Shown: positions 63,870 through 64,000 of the stretch, in pieces
Position numbering within the stretch: the stretch's first letter is position 1
Layout: every line of letters starts with the position of its first letter
Origin: Maribacter sp. HTCC2170
GTDB taxonomy: Bacteria; Bacteroidota; Bacteroidia; Flavobacteriales; Flavobacteriaceae
Assembly: GCF_000153165.2 (NCBI RefSeq)
Contig: NC_014472.1
Location: 2,538,001 to 2,602,000 of the forward strand
Reading direction: 5' to 3'
Length of the DNA: 64,000 bases
Notes under the pieces: generated by a model
Seen by the model: only the letters and a program-made list of their open reading frames with translations
What the model was told of the DNA's origin: nothing
Databases searched by the model: none
Made by a program: the position numbers and the translations under genes

Positions 63870-64000
63870 TTGCTAACGGTTTTGTATAATATTAGTTGCG
63901 TTGTTTAAGCACCTAATTTAGCAAATACAAACCGAATAGAAAATCCGCTAGGATTTTCGTAAGTAGGCTTGCACTAGCAATTAATTTTATACGTTGTTAG
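63870..64000 (-). repeat. attC-like repeat (type A), cut by window end
   Basis: Sense CTAACAACGTATAAAATT at the 5' side and ACAAAACCGTTAGCAATAAT at the 3' side. Internal hairpin GAAAATCC/GGATTTTC (63939-63958). It belongs to the unit beyond the window, so the array continues. Confidence 0.88.

Noticed and set aside
55273-64000. Calling the array a bona fide classical integron
   Set aside because: The cores read GTTRGC or GTTGTA rather than GTTRRRY, no intI or attI is visible, and similar palindromic repeats could be mobile repeat elements; only a cassette-like organisation is supported.

Overview
The window is AT-rich DNA from a member of the Bacteroidota, most likely a marine Flavobacteriaceae. 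The evidence is: C-terminal type IX secretion (T9SS) sorting domains, -7 boxes of the form TAnnTTTG, sparse Shine-Dalgarno sequences, a long-form PurC, and Crp/Fnr-type regulators and DUF4870/DUF6807-type proteins typical of that group. No rRNA, tRNA, transposase, phage gene or CRISPR array was recognised.

Layout. (1) 1-10.7 kb is a surface-polysaccharide locus: the end of an SDR gene, an SMP-30/gluconolactonase-like protein, a GT2 glycosyltransferase, a minus-strand CDP-sugar operon (rfbF, rfbG and a sugar reductase/epimerase), an ATP-grasp enzyme, two SDR enzymes and two more glycosyltransferase-like genes. (2) 11.1-32.0 kb holds two paralogous giant secreted genes. They share an N-terminal sugar-dehydrogenase-like propeller, Ca-binding linker, malectin, Ig-like and kelch modules, but differ in their C-terminal modules (PKD repeats versus CotH plus lamin-tail repeats). 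The second contains a nearly perfect 1056-bp tandem duplication and a one-base deletion that separates it from its T9SS sorting domain. (3) 32.0-32.8 kb encodes a CpsB/YwqE-type phosphatase. (4) 32.9-41.4 kb holds ppdK, divergent from an rseC-rnfBCDGEA electron-transport operon. (5) 41.4-41.7 kb carries decayed fragments of the 3' end of mnmE and the 5' end of ppdK, which look like the scar of an old tandem duplication. (6) 41.8-50.5 kb is mostly housekeeping: mnmE, dnaN, a SAM hydroxide adenosyltransferase, a PhoH ATPase and purC, plus small envelope proteins. (7) 50.5-55.2 kb encodes a secreted X-Pro peptidase-like hydrolase, a lipoprotein cytochrome c with a propeller, and a DUF6807 lipoprotein.

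(8) 55.27-64.0 kb is the most unusual part. Eleven small genes, all on the minus strand, are arranged as one- or two-gene units. Most units are separated by a ~130-136 bp imperfect-palindromic repeat with conserved ends and an internal hairpin that covaries between copies. Genes begin roughly 6-30 bp after a repeat, and the last codons of some genes run into the next one. This is the architecture of an integron-like gene-cassette array with non-canonical attC-like sites. No integrase lies in the window; if the analogy holds it should lie beyond base 64000. The cargo includes two Crp/Fnr regulator plus membrane-protein pairs, a class III nucleotide cyclase, a VOC protein and an amidohydrolase.

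All assignments come from reading the sequence; no database search was possible.
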